From Colwellia sp. 12G3 (GTDB lineage: Bacteria > Pseudomonadota > Gammaproteobacteria > Enterobacterales > Alteromonadaceae), in the NCBI RefSeq assembly GCF_002836775.1, contig NZ_PJAQ01000068.1:744001-808000 (forward strand): 64,000 nt of DNA, in the 5' to 3' direction. The position numbers were made by a program, and so were the translations under genes. Below the pieces are notes generated by a model that worked only from the letters and a program-made list of their open reading frames with translations, ran no database searches and was not told where the DNA came from. Below are positions 38,543 through 48,635 of the stretch, piece after piece (position 1 is the first letter of the stretch; every line of letters begins with the position of its first letter).

Positions 38543-39648
38543 TAGTTACGTCCTATAGTACGACTAATTACTTGAATTTGTTGGGTGTCATTAACTTTCA
38601 TTATTGAACTCATAGCAAAATAGCTATTATTAAAACGTGCACTGGCTTTCAATTTGAAGTATTGGCTATCGATAACGAACTGAGCTTTTTGCCATTTTTC
38701 CATTTTGATCTTACTTAATTCAGGTAGCTTATAGAAATCCTCTAAATTTTCATAGCCAGAGCTGTCTCGTGCGCTAAGGATTTCCTGCGCATCTTCTAAA
38801 CTTGAATCAAGTAAAGCTTGCAATAATTCTGGTTTTTCCGCATCAAGGGTGTTGATATTTATTAGGTGCTGAGCATTTTGAGGCAGTACACACACATAGG
38901 GAGTCAACGCTAAAATAACGGCAGGCGTAAAGTGTTCAATTAATCTTAATTCGTTGACACTCGCTAAATAACTATTCGCTGCAAGATAAGGAAATTCACG
39001 TGAAGCATAATCATTATCTTCCGCGCCACCTGAGCCCGTTATCATATCATTACTATCAAGCCAATCGGTCAACGCATTAACCATAGCTTCAGCTTCAAAA
39101 TTCCCCACATCTTCTATATTTAAATCAATAATTAGCGCTTCTAGTACGGTTGCTGCAGGTAGCTGTTTATCACTACCTGATTTGCTTTTTGGTGTTACTG
39201 TACTATCGGTTCTACTCTCTGATTTTGATGAGCTAGGCGACTTGTCAGAGCCACTATCAGCAGCTTCAGCTTTTGTTTTTGCTTTAGGATGCAAAGCATT
39301 AAGGTTTAGGCAACTTTGTAGATCACTGATTTCACCACTTATTTCGCCAAAATCAACCGGGTAATTATTGCCCTCTTCAGCCCAAATCTGTTCCAGATGT
39401 GTCACATCTGGCTCATCTTTAAACGCTGTAATTAACACGCGTTTAGAGAATGCTTCAGCGCCCAAAGCATACCAATATGCTTGTTGATTGAAACTGATAT
39501 TGGTACTACGCTGCATTTGTGTTTGTAATCGGGTAGTCATTTGCGCCGCAATAATCGAGGCTAAAGCAACAATAAGCATCACGGTAATTAAAGCCACACC
39601 CCGCTGATTTTTTCCAATTAAATGGCTAGATATCAGTTTAATAAACAT
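38542..39648 (-). CDS. gspK: Type II secretion minor pseudopilin GspK
   Basis: A 368-residue large minor pseudopilin. The leader ends QRG and the mature protein starts VALITVMLIVALASI with Thr rather than Glu at position 5, as is usual for GspK. ALTDWLDSNDMITGSGGAEDNDY is the conserved alpha-domain region with calcium-type acidic residues, and the C-terminus carries helix-hairpin-helix-like turns. Residues about 121-162 are a Ser/Lys/Asp-rich low-complexity insertion. GspK caps the pseudopilus tip with GspI and GspJ. Confidence 0.93.
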   Translation of the reverse strand: MFIKLISSHLIGKNQRGVALITVMLIVALASIIAAQMTTRLQTQMQRSTNISFNQQAYWYALGAEAFSKRVLITAFKDEPDVTHLEQIWAEEGNNYPVDFGEISGEISDLQSCLNLNALHPKAKTKAEAADSGSDKSPSSSKSESRTDSTVTPKSKSGSDKQLPAATVLEALIIDLNIEDVGNFEAEAMVNALTDWLDSNDMITGSGGAEDNDYASREFPYLAANSYLASVNELRLIEHFTPAVILALTPYVCVLPQNAQHLININTLDAEKPELLQALLDSSLEDAQEILSARDSSGYENLEDFYKLPELSKIKMEKWQKAQFVIDSQYFKLKASARFNNSYFAMSSIMKVNDTQQIQVISRTIGRN

Positions 39649-39651
39649 AAA

Positions 39652-40302
39652 TTAAGTCTTACTCTGTTCATCAGCACCAAGATCACCCGCCACTAAGAAT
39701 TGACGACGAATCAAGCCATAATCTTCAGTTTCAATTTCAATAGCAATAGCTTGCGGTAAGGCTTCTCCAGACCATTTTTTTTGCCATTTTTCGCCATCAT
39801 AAAACTCAAACGCCAAACTAGTTACTTGAGTAACTAAAGGCCTTACTCTCGGCTCTTGACCGACAACAGCATCAACAAAATTATAATGTAAGCGTTGTAG
39901 TGTTTCATCAACGAGACGATAGGCAACACTTTGCATATCACTGCGCGGTAACAATAATCCGGGATTTGTCCAGCCATTTCTTACGAAAGCAATCGCTTGC
40001 TCATCGGCTAAAAAGCTGTCATCTGAGGTTTGCAAAAATCCCTTACTGGGCTCTTCACCATTCACACGCATGGTACGTTTAGCTATTTGAGTAAAATCTC
40101 TTTCCATCAATAAGAAGGCACGTTGTAACTCATTTTGCCTTTCACTACGAAGCTTTGAATTTTCATCCCCGCGTAAAACGGTATCAAAAATGGTAAAACT
40201 CGCCAAACTTACCACGGAAAATATCGCAATAGCGATCAGTACTTCTAGCAAGGTAAAACCTTGATGACTTGATTTAGACTCTGTATTAATTATTACCTTC
40301 AT
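39652..40302 (-). CDS. gspJ: Type II secretion minor pseudopilin GspJ
   Basis: A 216-residue minor pseudopilin with cleavage motif QG-FTLLEVLIAIAIFSVVSL and Glu5, followed by QRAFLLMERDFTQIAKR and YDGEKWQKKWSGEALPQAI, both typical of GspJ. It forms the tip trimer with GspI and GspK. The start overlaps gspI by one base (TGATG), and gspK follows three bases later. Confidence 0.95.
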   Translation of the reverse strand: MKVIINTESKSSHQGFTLLEVLIAIAIFSVVSLASFTIFDTVLRGDENSKLRSERQNELQRAFLLMERDFTQIAKRTMRVNGEEPSKGFLQTSDDSFLADEQAIAFVRNGWTNPGLLLPRSDMQSVAYRLVDETLQRLHYNFVDAVVGQEPRVRPLVTQVTSLAFEFYDGEKWQKKWSGEALPQAIAIEIETEDYGLIRRQFLVAGDLGADEQSKT

Positions 40303-40691
40303 CAGGGTTTATCCTGAGCAAGATAAGTCATTAGGCTAGCACTGACTAACTCATCATCTTCTTTTAATCTTACTTCCATCACTAAGGAACGTAATTCTTT
40401 ATTCGTTGTTTTAATCACCTTCTGTTGCCAATACCAAGTTCTACCGGCCATCTCAACCTTGCCTTTACGGTTATTTTTCGGCGGCCAAGTTTTATCTAAA
40501 CTCACTTCAACCAATTGATTCGATGCGACCCAATTAGCAAACATTTGCTCTTCTAAATGGCTAATATGACGATAATTATTATCCGCTACGCCAAGCAAAG
40601 CCACACCCGCAATCGCAAAAACAGCCATGGCCAGCATGACTTCAATTAAGGTAAAGCCAAGCGGTTTAGAGTGATTAACTTTATTAGTCAT
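40302..40691 (-). CDS. gspI: Type II secretion minor pseudopilin GspI
   Basis: A 129-residue minor pseudopilin with LG-FTLIEVMLAMAVFAIAGV and HLEEQMFANWVASNQLVEV, diagnostic of GspI. I start it at ATG 40691 (MTNKVNHSK), which overlaps the gspH stop by eight bases and has GAGGG upstream. The frame extends to a TTG at 40709, which I reject. GspI is the nucleating tip subunit that recruits GspJ and GspK. Confidence 0.94.
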   Translation of the reverse strand: MTNKVNHSKPLGFTLIEVMLAMAVFAIAGVALLGVADNNYRHISHLEEQMFANWVASNQLVEVSLDKTWPPKNNRKGKVEMAGRTWYWQQKVIKTTNKELRSLVMEVRLKEDDELVSASLMTYLAQDKP

Positions 40692-41313
40692 CGAGCAGGG
40701 GTCCCTCAATAGTTAGCGGCACACTGTATAAACCGGTAACGCGATAAGCTAAATCTTCTGCACCTTCAATATATGCCAACTCTTTAGTTAAACGAAAAGT
40801 GACACTGAAAGGACTTAGATCGCCCCCAGAGAGAATATAGACTTGTGGGATTATTTTTTTCTCTTGATCTTCTTTCGATAACAAAGTGAAATCGTCTTCA
40901 TCTTTTTCTCTAAAGGTGTCTGCATCAAAAAGCATTGGCTCTTCAATAGGTAAATCATCTAGCTCTATGCTGATTTCTATTTCTTCAGGTAGCGTGATAT
41001 TAGCTTGCCAATCTTGTTCCGGAATCTCAGCCCATTGGGTACCGTCATAACCGACAAACTGATAGCTGTCTTTTTTGACGATTAAACCTAATTCAATATT
41101 ATTAAGCATGCCATATTCAGCTGCCACTTCAAAAATGGCGGCAAAACGGGCACTCTCATGCTGCAACTTATCCTCTGGATTATTCCCGGAAAAGTTAAAT
41201 TGCACCAAGCTGGCCATAAGACCAATCAGCACTACCACCACCATCACCTCAATTAAGGTGAAGCCACGATTTTTTGCTATTGATGATGCTTGGTTTAATA
41301 GTTTTAGCTTCAT
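40684..41313 (-). CDS. gspH: Type II secretion minor pseudopilin GspH
   Basis: A 209-residue minor pseudopilin with RG-FTLIEVMVVVVLIGLMAS, Glu5 and LQHESARFAAIFEVAAEYGMLN, the GspH block. It carries an acidic stretch at about residues 110-150 (ELDDLPIEEP, EKDEDDF) in the loop between beta strands. It lies 130 bp after gspG; that gap holds a structured repeat that may lower its expression relative to the major pseudopilin. Confidence 0.93.
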   Translation of the reverse strand: MKLKLLNQASSIAKNRGFTLIEVMVVVVLIGLMASLVQFNFSGNNPEDKLQHESARFAAIFEVAAEYGMLNNIELGLIVKKDSYQFVGYDGTQWAEIPEQDWQANITLPEEIEISIELDDLPIEEPMLFDADTFREKDEDDFTLLSKEDQEKKIIPQVYILSGGDLSPFSVTFRLTKELAYIEGAEDLAYRVTGLYSVPLTIEGPLLDD

Positions 41314-41341
41314 AAGGTAATGAGTTACGTTTTAACTTTAA

Positions 41342-41425
41342 GCTGTAAAGCTCAATTAGAAGGAAAAGGCACGGAGTTGACGCTAGTCAATGAGTACAAT
41401 TGACGCCTTAATTGAATTTTACAGC
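41342..41425. repeat. Palindromic repeat between gspG and gspH
   Basis: The ends are inverted: GCTGTAAAGCTCAATTAGAAGG on the left matches GCTGTAAAATTCAATTAAGG read from the right on the other strand. Inside lies TTGACGCTAGTCAA (41377-41390) and the core GTCAATGAGTAC, shared with the element between mreB and mreC. It is 84 bp long, non-coding, and would fold in the gsp mRNA. Confidence 0.65.
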
Positions 41426-41443
41426 AACAAGTTAAGACTGAAA

Positions 41444-41875
41444 CTATTGGAAGTCGCCCAAATTCCAATTACCAATATCATCTTCTGTACCGGCTTCTCT
41501 GTCTGGTCCCACTGAAAACACATCCATTTTACCCTGCTCGCCTGGATTTAATAATACGTACTCACTACCCCATGGATCTTTTGGTAAACGTTTAATGTAA
41601 CCATCTTCAGGAAAACGACGTGGTTCTGGCTCAATATTTGTTCGTTCAACTAGCGCTTCAAGTCCTTGCTCTGTCGTTGGATAGTCGTAATTATCCATCT
41701 TATATAAACTCAAAGACGTTTCTAGTGCCGTGACATCTGATATCGCTTTTTGCATATTAGCGCGCTCTTGGCTACCCATTAAATTTGGTACAACCATACT
41801 GGCTAAAATACCCAAAATAACAATAACTACCATCACTTCTAGTAAAGTGAAACCTTGTACTTTTTTTATGTTCAT
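41444..41875 (-). CDS. gspG: Type II secretion major pseudopilin GspG
   Basis: A 143-residue protein with the classic leader and mature start VQG-FTLLEVMVVIVILGILAS, then ALETSLSLYKMDNYDYPTTEQGLEAL and the calcium-site region SVGPDREAGTEDDIGNW. It polymerises into the periplasmic pseudopilus that pushes substrates through GspD. AGGAAAG upstream gives a strong ribosome binding site. It needs processing by a GspO/PilD prepilin peptidase, absent from this window. Confidence 0.97.
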   Translation of the reverse strand: MNIKKVQGFTLLEVMVVIVILGILASMVVPNLMGSQERANMQKAISDVTALETSLSLYKMDNYDYPTTEQGLEALVERTNIEPEPRRFPEDGYIKRLPKDPWGSEYVLLNPGEQGKMDVFSVGPDREAGTEDDIGNWNLGDFQ

Positions 41876-41991
41876 ATTGCTTTCCTAACGTCTGATAAAT
41901 TAATCTATACTCGCTTCCAATCAATATGCTTCTTTTAGAGTGAACTTTGAAAGGTAACGGTTATAACTACTGTAAAACTGATAACTAAATT

Positions 41992-43233
41992 TTAGCCACC
42001 CACTAGGCTATTAAGTTGTAAAATGGGTTCTAAAATAGCCATTACAATAAAGAGTACGACTCCCGCCATGCAAACCATAAGAGCTGGCTCAAATGCTTTT
42101 AATGAAATGCTCACTAACGCGTCGAACTCTCTATCTTGGTTGTCTGCCGCACGGCCTAACATATGCTCTAATTGACCACTTTTTTCGCCACTAGCAATCA
42201 TGTGTAACATCATAGGTGGAAACAACTTTGTTTGTTCCAATGACACACGTAAGCTCGACCCTTCACGTACCTTATCGGTCGACGCTTTCACTTGTTTTTT
42301 AATATATAAGTTATCAAGTACCTCACCTGAGATTTTCATACTTTCTAACAAGGGGACTGCACTTGCCGTTAAGATACTTAATGTACGAGCAAAACGCGCA
42401 GTGTTAATACCTCTAGCGACTTTACCAATACCTGGTATCTGTAATAAATATTGATGAAATGCCATTTCAAAGTTGGGTTTTTTCAATAACTGTGAAAATA
42501 ACAACACCAGTGCTGCCACCAGTATTACTAGTACTAAGCCATAATCCCGAAGAAAATCACTACTCGCAATCAAAAACTGAGTCGTGCCGGGTAAATTCTC
42601 ACCCATATGTTCAAACTGACCGACAATTTTAGGGACTACAGCCGTCAGTAAAATAGCAATTACGCCAACAGCAACAACCGTCATGATAATTGGGTAAACA
42701 AGCGCTTGGATAAGTTGCGAGCGCATCTGTTGACGTTTCTCGGTATAATCAGCCAAGCGATTAAGCACCTTATCCAGATGTCCTGACTTTTCTCCTGCTG
42801 CCACCATAGCTCTATACAAGCGATTAAAGGCTTTAGGGTATTCGGCCATGCTTTCTGATAACCCATAGCCTTCAGTTACTTTGGTGCGCACGCCCATGAT
42901 CATACTTTTAATACGGTTCTTTTCACATTGCTCTGCAACCGCAATGAGCGACTCTTCTAAAGGTAATCCGGATTCAATTAACGTTGCCAATTGACGCGTG
43001 ATAAGTGCTAACTCTGCGGCAGAAACTTTACCGCCAGCACTTTGACTAAAGCTAGCTGATAAGCCCTTTTTATCATTAGATTTTTTATTATTCGCTAATG
43101 TTGCCGTAACTGAGGTTGCCATTAAACCTTGTTCACGTAATAAGCCACGTACTTGCCTAGCCGTATCGCCTTCGATAACGCCTTTTTTATTTTTACCGCG
43201 ACTATCTACCGCTTGGTATTCAAATGCTGCCAT
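41992..43233 (-). CDS. gspF: Type II secretion inner-membrane platform protein GspF
   Basis: A 413-residue polytopic protein with two homologous cytoplasmic domains (LALITRQLATLIESGLPLEE and FARTLSILTASAVPLLESM are the equivalent repeat signatures) and three membrane helices. It is the platform that GspE acts on. It lies 116 bp before gspG and 59 bp after gspE. Confidence 0.96.
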   Translation of the reverse strand: MAAFEYQAVDSRGKNKKGVIEGDTARQVRGLLREQGLMATSVTATLANNKKSNDKKGLSASFSQSAGGKVSAAELALITRQLATLIESGLPLEESLIAVAEQCEKNRIKSMIMGVRTKVTEGYGLSESMAEYPKAFNRLYRAMVAAGEKSGHLDKVLNRLADYTEKRQQMRSQLIQALVYPIIMTVVAVGVIAILLTAVVPKIVGQFEHMGENLPGTTQFLIASSDFLRDYGLVLVILVAALVLLFSQLLKKPNFEMAFHQYLLQIPGIGKVARGINTARFARTLSILTASAVPLLESMKISGEVLDNLYIKKQVKASTDKVREGSSLRVSLEQTKLFPPMMLHMIASGEKSGQLEHMLGRAADNQDREFDALVSISLKAFEPALMVCMAGVVLFIVMAILEPILQLNSLVGG

Positions 43234-43292
43234 AATTGCTTATATTAGTTACTTATTTTGAGTAGATTTGCTTCATCGTTAATAATTTCTTG

Positions 43293-44822
43293 TTAATCTT
43301 CACGAGTAACTCGCAAGACCTCTTCCAAAGTGGTTTGCCCTAACATGACTTTATCAAAACCATCTCGGCGAATACTCGCACTAGAATGTCGTACGTATTT
43401 TTCAATAGCCTGTTCACCTTGACCATTATGAATAAGTTCACGTACTTTTTCATCAACAGGTAATAACTCATGAATACCTACTCGGCCTCGATAGCCCTTA
43501 AAGCTGCATTCACTGCAACCAACAGCACGATAAATCACTGATTCATTATCATCTGGCAAGGCTAATAATTGCCTTTCTTCTGCATCCGGCAAATGACTTT
43601 CCCGACAATGTGGGCAGAGGGTACGTACAAGACGTTGAGCCAATACGCCCAATAAACTCGACGACAATAAGAAAGGCTCTACGCCCATATCTTCCATACG
43701 GGTTATTGCGCCTGCGGCTGTATTGGTATGCAAAGTTGATAAAACCAAGTGACCCGTCAAACTTGCCTGCACAGCAATTTGTGCTGTTTCTAAATCTCGA
43801 ATTTCACCCACCATCACCACATCAGGATCCTGACGTAAAATGGCACGTAAACCACGGGCAAAGGTCATGTCCACTTTTGTATTGACTTGAGTTTGCCCTA
43901 TACCTTCAATAGCATACTCAATGGGATCTTCGCAGGTTAAAATATTGCGCTCTTTCTCATCTATCTGAGTTAACCCTGCATAAAGCGTGGTACTTTTACC
44001 TGAGCCTGTTGGACCTGTTACTAAGATAATGCCATGCGGTTTTTCTATCAGTGCGGAAAAATTAATACGATTAGTGTCGGTCATACCTAAATGCTTTAAA
44101 TCTAACCGAGCCGCATTTTTGTCTAATAAACGCAATACCACACGCTCGCCATGACCCGTTGGCATAGTTGAAACACGCACATCAACTGCACGTCCGCCTA
44201 TGCGTAATGAGATACGACCATCTTGAGGAATGCGTTTTTCAGCTATGTCGAGCTTTGCCATGACTTTAATTCGAGAAACCAACAACGATGCGAGTTTTCG
44301 ATTAGGCTTAAGCACTTCACGCAAAACCCCATCAACTCGAAAACGTATTTGTAGTGTATTTTCAAAGGTTTCTATATGAATATCCGAAGCTCTTTCTTTG
44401 ATCGCTTCGCTGAGCATAGCATTGATCAGTTTAATGATTGGCGCATCGTCTTCATTTTCAAGTAAGTCTTCACTTTCAATGAGCTCATCGGCAAGTGAAT
44501 ATAAATCAACTTCATTACCGATATCTTCCATCATTTGCTGTGCTTCAGAAGAGTCTCTTTGGTATGCTTGCGTTAACAATAATTCGAAAGCTGGCAGCTG
44601 TAAAAAGTCAAATTCAAAAGGCGCTTTAAGTACACGACGCACTTCTAAAATAATATCAAAATTTACGTCAGCCAAGCAGTGTAAAATATAACCACCTGTT
44701 TCTTCATCAGTAGAAATGAGAACACTGTGCCGTTTAGCAAACGAAAACGGCAATAACCAAGTGCTACTCACTTGTGCGTGCTCTGCCTCATCAATAGCAG
44801 TAATTTCTACTTCATCAGACAT
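43293..44822 (-). CDS. gspE: Type II secretion ATPase GspE
   Basis: A 509-residue secretion ATPase. The N-terminal N1E-like domain is followed by [21 protein letters not shown], Walker A GPTGSGKS (270-277), the Walker B region [12 protein letters not shown] and a zinc tetracysteine (CPHC with CSEC). Its start overlaps the gspD stop by one base. It energises pseudopilus assembly together with GspL and GspF. Unlike MshE it lacks a clear MshEN cyclic-di-GMP motif at the N-terminus. Confidence 0.97.
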   Translation of the reverse strand: MSDEVEITAIDEAEHAQVSSTWLLPFSFAKRHSVLISTDEETGGYILHCLADVNFDIILEVRRVLKAPFEFDFLQLPAFELLLTQAYQRDSSEAQQMMEDIGNEVDLYSLADELIESEDLLENEDDAPIIKLINAMLSEAIKERASDIHIETFENTLQIRFRVDGVLREVLKPNRKLASLLVSRIKVMAKLDIAEKRIPQDGRISLRIGGRAVDVRVSTMPTGHGERVVLRLLDKNAARLDLKHLGMTDTNRINFSALIEKPHGIILVTGPTGSGKSTTLYAGLTQIDEKERNILTCEDPIEYAIEGIGQTQVNTKVDMTFARGLRAILRQDPDVVMVGEIRDLETAQIAVQASLTGHLVLSTLHTNTAAGAITRMEDMGVEPFLLSSSLLGVLAQRLVRTLCPHCRESHLPDAEERQLLALPDDNESVIYRAVGCSECSFKGYRGRVGIHELLPVDEKVRELIHNGQGEQAIEKYVRHSSASIRRDGFDKVMLGQTTLEEVLRVTRED

Positions 44823-46927
44823 TATTGCTTCTCTTCCGCAACAACGCCTTCTGTTGCTGTCGGTGGTTTAGGTAATTCGATATTTTTTTCATCCAACTTC
44901 TGCTGATAATCTTCAAATGATGGTGGTAAAGTCAATTTGTCTTGCCACTGCGGTAATATTGGCATATTTTCATTACTCATTAATGACAAACCTTCCTCAT
45001 GTTTGCGAATTTGGTCTGCGCGAATGTAGTTATATTTTGATTCACTAATCTCTGTCATCAACGCTGAATCACGGACAATAGTAGCGCGTAAAAACACCAT
45101 CAAATTACGTTTTCGTGTGCTATTTGTGGTTGATTTAAACAAGTGACCAATAATGGGTATATCACCTAGAATGGGTACTTTTTGTACACTCTCTTGCACG
45201 TCTTCATCAATCAAACCACCGAGTACCACAGTGTCGCCACTATCAGCCATCACCGTTGTTTTAATTTCTCTCTTGTTTATTGATATATCAACACCTGTTG
45301 AACCACTAACCGATGAAACTTCTTGTTCGATAACCAATTGCACCGCATTGCCTTCATTCACTTGCGGCGTTACACGTAGCTTAATACCCACTTCTTGACG
45401 ATCAACGGTTTGGAATGGATTGGCATTATTACTGCCCGTCGCTGAGCCTGTGATAATAGGGACTTCTTGCCCAACAATAAAATAGGCTTCTTCATTATCT
45501 AAGGTAGTTATACTGGGTGTCGCTAGAATATTAGAATTAGTATCACTGCTGACCGCTTGCACAATAGCGCCCCAGTCATTTTTAGCAATACCAAACATCA
45601 TGCCGCTAACATTGCCTAATACTTGTGCGATGATACTGTAATCACCATTGGTGCCCTCTTCTGTGTAACCCGGTGTCACAATTTCACCATTACTAGGGCT
45701 AAAGACTGGAGGTACATAATTCCCAGGTATATCTTCTGCAGCTTTTGCACCAGCTGCAACCGAAGAAATACTGGCAGGGCCATTAGTAAATTGAGTAAAA
45801 CCACCTGCCTCGTTATACCACTGCACACCTAAGCTAATACCGTCACTTTCAAACACTTCAACAATAATAGCTTCAACTAAGACTTGTGCACGTCGAACAT
45901 CTAATTGACGAATTACCGCCTCTAAAGATCGCAACATATCTGGTTGGGCGGTAATCACTAAGGCATTAGTTGACTCGTGCGCATCAATACTCACATCACC
46001 TTTTTTACTGGTACGCGCTTTTGTCGTCGCCGTGCTAGTGTCGGATGCAATTGAATCACTAACACCTTGGAGTACTTTCACTAAATCTTCAGCTTTAGAA
46101 TATTTAAGGTAATACACACGGGTATTACCATTACTTTCTAGTTCGCTATCTAAACGTTTAACTAAACGTGCCACACGCTCTCGTGCTTTCACTTCACCAC
46201 TAACGATGACGCTATTAGAACGGTCGTCGGCAACAATTTGAGGAATTAAAAAGGTAGGTTGGCCTGCTTTAGCACCAGTTGGTTTATTCATCGCTTCAAT
46301 AATACGCACCATTTCACCCGCTGAAGCATATTTGAGCTTGATGATTTCAACATCTTGATCGCCCGCTCTATCAACGCGTTCAATAATTTTAACCAGTCGA
46401 TTAACGGTAGCTGCAGTGCCCGTTAACATAATCACGTTAGCGGGATCGTAATTAACGACGTTACCGCCACCCGCTTGGTCTGATAGTTGTCGTAAAAGTG
46501 GAACTAATTCACGCACGGTGACATTTTTGACTTCAACAACACGGGTAACCATTTCATCACCCATGATATTACTATCATCGCCAACGACCGGGATAGCCGC
46601 TGTTTTAGCATCTTTATTACGAATAATTTTAACAATATTGTTATCCATTTCCACCGCAGCATAACCGTAGACATCAAGAACATTGAGAAAAAATTGATAG
46701 TATTGCTTTTCAGATAACAAATCATAACTACGAACATTGATTTTTCCGCGGACATTCGGATCAATGATCATGGTCTTATTTAAAGTTTTACCCACACTAA
46801 CAACGAATTCAGTAATTTCAGTGCCCTTAAAATTAGGAGTGTAATTAGCAGCACTGACTTGACCAACGAAACACAAGCAATTGAATGCTACTGCTGTCGT
46901 TAAGGTTAATAAAAACTTTTTCATCAT
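44822..46927 (-). CDS. gspD: Type II secretion outer-membrane secretin GspD
   Basis: A 701-residue secretin. A signal peptide (about 1-26, ending VSA) precedes the N0 domain ([19 protein letters not shown]), N1-N3 domains with repeated [19 protein letters not shown] folds, and the secretin core with [20 protein letters not shown] and [17 protein letters not shown]. The C-terminal tail would be the pilotin-binding or S-domain region. No pilotin gene is recognisable nearby. Confidence 0.97.
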   Translation of the reverse strand: MMKKFLLTLTTAVAFNCLCFVGQVSAANYTPNFKGTEITEFVVSVGKTLNKTMIIDPNVRGKINVRSYDLLSEKQYYQFFLNVLDVYGYAAVEMDNNIVKIIRNKDAKTAAIPVVGDDSNIMGDEMVTRVVEVKNVTVRELVPLLRQLSDQAGGGNVVNYDPANVIMLTGTAATVNRLVKIIERVDRAGDQDVEIIKLKYASAGEMVRIIEAMNKPTGAKAGQPTFLIPQIVADDRSNSVIVSGEVKARERVARLVKRLDSELESNGNTRVYYLKYSKAEDLVKVLQGVSDSIASDTSTATTKARTSKKGDVSIDAHESTNALVITAQPDMLRSLEAVIRQLDVRRAQVLVEAIIVEVFESDGISLGVQWYNEAGGFTQFTNGPASISSVAAGAKAAEDIPGNYVPPVFSPSNGEIVTPGYTEEGTNGDYSIIAQVLGNVSGMMFGIAKNDWGAIVQAVSSDTNSNILATPSITTLDNEEAYFIVGQEVPIITGSATGSNNANPFQTVDRQEVGIKLRVTPQVNEGNAVQLVIEQEVSSVSGSTGVDISINKREIKTTVMADSGDTVVLGGLIDEDVQESVQKVPILGDIPIIGHLFKSTTNSTRKRNLMVFLRATIVRDSALMTEISESKYNYIRADQIRKHEEGLSLMSNENMPILPQWQDKLTLPPSFEDYQQKLDEKNIELPKPPTATEGVVAEEKQ

Positions 46928-47019
46928 TTAGGATATCTCTGTTTTTTATTTTATTAAAAATCTTTAATAGATAATTTATATGGTAATTGTTACGTTCATT
47001 AAATGGTTCGCCTAAGCAT

Positions 47020-47970
47020 TTAATCTAAGCTAATCAGTATTTCAGTCAAACTACCTTGGCGATCGATCAACAATGAAATATCACGTGCCTGCTTCATTTC
47101 TGCCATGGCTTGCATCGCCTGAGCAGGATCAATTAAATCAAAACCATTCATTTCAACGGCAACATCACCCGCTTCTAGGCCCGCTTGTTTGAAAAACTCT
47201 GGTTTTTTACCTGGACGTAGTGTGTAACCAACTATGTTGCCATCTTCCCGTTTAGGTGAAATACCTAAATAATCACCTATTTTTGCTGGATCATTAGCGA
47301 GTTCTTCCCGAAGGTTATTTGCTGTTTCGGTTAATTGCTTATTATCTCTTTGGTCGACAACATCTGAACGAGTTGACTGCGGCCCCTCTTTAGGTCGAGA
47401 TTTACTCGGGGCTGGTTTACTCGAAACGTCTTCAGCTGGCTGGTTGTAATCAAAACCATCAAGCATTAGCGTTTCCAGACGGCCTGATTGTTTGATTATC
47501 ACTCGATCCGTTAACACTTGTTCAAGATTGGCACGTGTACCAATAATGATATCTCCAATACCGTAGGTCTCTTGCTTACCTTGATTTTCAATAACTGCCG
47601 CAGCGATAGATTTTTCATCACTAGCGACAAGACCCGATAATATTAAATTTAATTTTGTTTCTGGCACATCGGACATTTCAATTTCAGGCGTTGCATCAGC
47701 ATTCTCATTGTATTGGCCAAAAAGATTAAGCGCTTGAATTTTACTTACATTGATCGTCTGATCTGATTTATTGGCATTGAATTTTGTTGAATTACCATTA
47801 ATAGCAGTGTTTTGACTTAATTGAACTTGTGGTATCACTGACCAAGTGATCTTTGCGCTTATATAGGCGATATAAACCAATAATATTGCCATCGCGAATT
47901 GCGCAACACGCCGATGACCGAGTTGAGTGATTAAAGGAGTAAAAGCTGTCATGTTAGTGGGAAATACCAT
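47020..47970 (-). CDS. gspC: Type II secretion protein GspC
   Basis: A 316-residue bitopic protein with a membrane helix (about 25-43), the HR domain (LNLILSGLVASDEKSIAAAVIE) that contacts GspD, a Ser/Pro/Lys linker (about 180-210) and a C-terminal PDZ-like domain (GYTLRPGKKPEFFKQAGLEAGDVAVEMNG). It is the first gene of the operon. The ATG at 47952 (MTAFTPLI) is an alternative start. The operon promoter should lie in 47971-48225, divergent from hslR. Confidence 0.94.
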   Translation of the reverse strand: MVFPTNMTAFTPLITQLGHRRVAQFAMAILLVYIAYISAKITWSVIPQVQLSQNTAINGNSTKFNANKSDQTINVSKIQALNLFGQYNENADATPEIEMSDVPETKLNLILSGLVASDEKSIAAAVIENQGKQETYGIGDIIIGTRANLEQVLTDRVIIKQSGRLETLMLDGFDYNQPAEDVSSKPAPSKSRPKEGPQSTRSDVVDQRDNKQLTETANNLREELANDPAKIGDYLGISPKREDGNIVGYTLRPGKKPEFFKQAGLEAGDVAVEMNGFDLIDPAQAMQAMAEMKQARDISLLIDRQGSLTEILISLD

Positions 47971-48225
47971 AGCTACTTATATACTTATATTGTTATTATT
48001 TTGAAATAATCTATTCATTTATAACCGGAGCCGAATGTTAGATTTTTGTTAAGTAAACACGGATGATACTTGACAGAAAGGTTAGCAACAAGCCATAGCC
48101 AGAGTTTTTTAAGCTATTTAAGCAAATTTAATTGTAACTGAACCGCTAAGGCTAGAGATATAACGGCTGGTATGTTAATTTTCAGACCTCTAGCTTTCAT
48201 AAAAGTTCAAGTTTTCAGGTATATT

Positions 48226-48630
48226 ATGTCTACAAGTCAAAACCCTCAAAATAACGCCATCAGATTAGATAAATGGCTTTGGGCAGCAAGGTTTTATCGA
48301 ACCCGTGCTATTGCCAAACAGATGATTGATGGCGGAAAAGTTTTTTATAATGGTCAACGTACTAAGTCAGGTAAAGCCGTATCAATCGGTGATATAATAA
48401 AAATTCGCCAAGGGGTTGAAGAAAAAACAGTCACTATTCTCGTATTAGCTGACAAACGCAGTGACGCTACTTTTGCTCAAACCTTATATCAAGAAAGTAA
48501 GCAAAGTATTGATAGCCGAGAAAAAAATGCCCTAGCACGTAAACAAGGCATTTTACTTAGTCCTGCTAGTGATACTAAACCAGACAAAAAACAACGTAGA
48601 AAACTACGTGAATTTAAAGAAAGGATCTAA
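48226..48630 (+). CDS. hslR: Heat shock protein 15 (HslR), S4-type RNA-binding
   Basis: A 134-residue S4-domain protein. IRLDKWLWAARFYRTRAIAKQMIDGGKVFYNGQR is the S4 RNA-binding fold seen in Hsp15 (quoted as two halves: IRLDKWLWAARFYRTR and IAKQMIDGGKVFYNGQR). Hsp15 binds 50S subunits carrying a nascent chain and rescues stalled translation after heat shock. The basic C-terminus (KKQRRKLREFKERI) is typical. I start it at ATG 48226, behind a short CAGG, rather than at 48172, whose extra residues are not family-like. hslO follows after five bases. Confidence 0.94.
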   Translation: MSTSQNPQNNAIRLDKWLWAARFYRTRAIAKQMIDGGKVFYNGQRTKSGKAVSIGDIIKIRQGVEEKTVTILVLADKRSDATFAQTLYQESKQSIDSREKNALARKQGILLSPASDTKPDKKQRRKLREFKERI

Positions 48631-48635
48631 CTGCA

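Noticed and set aside
40692-40709. TTG start for gspI
   Set aside because: The ATG at 40691 has GAGGG upstream and gives a normal short pseudopilin leader.
26209-44822. Recent duplication of the MSHA and Gsp genes from one another
   Set aside because: MshE/GspE and MshG/GspF are diverged to the level of separate families and the gene orders differ, so this is ancient homology rather than a local duplication.
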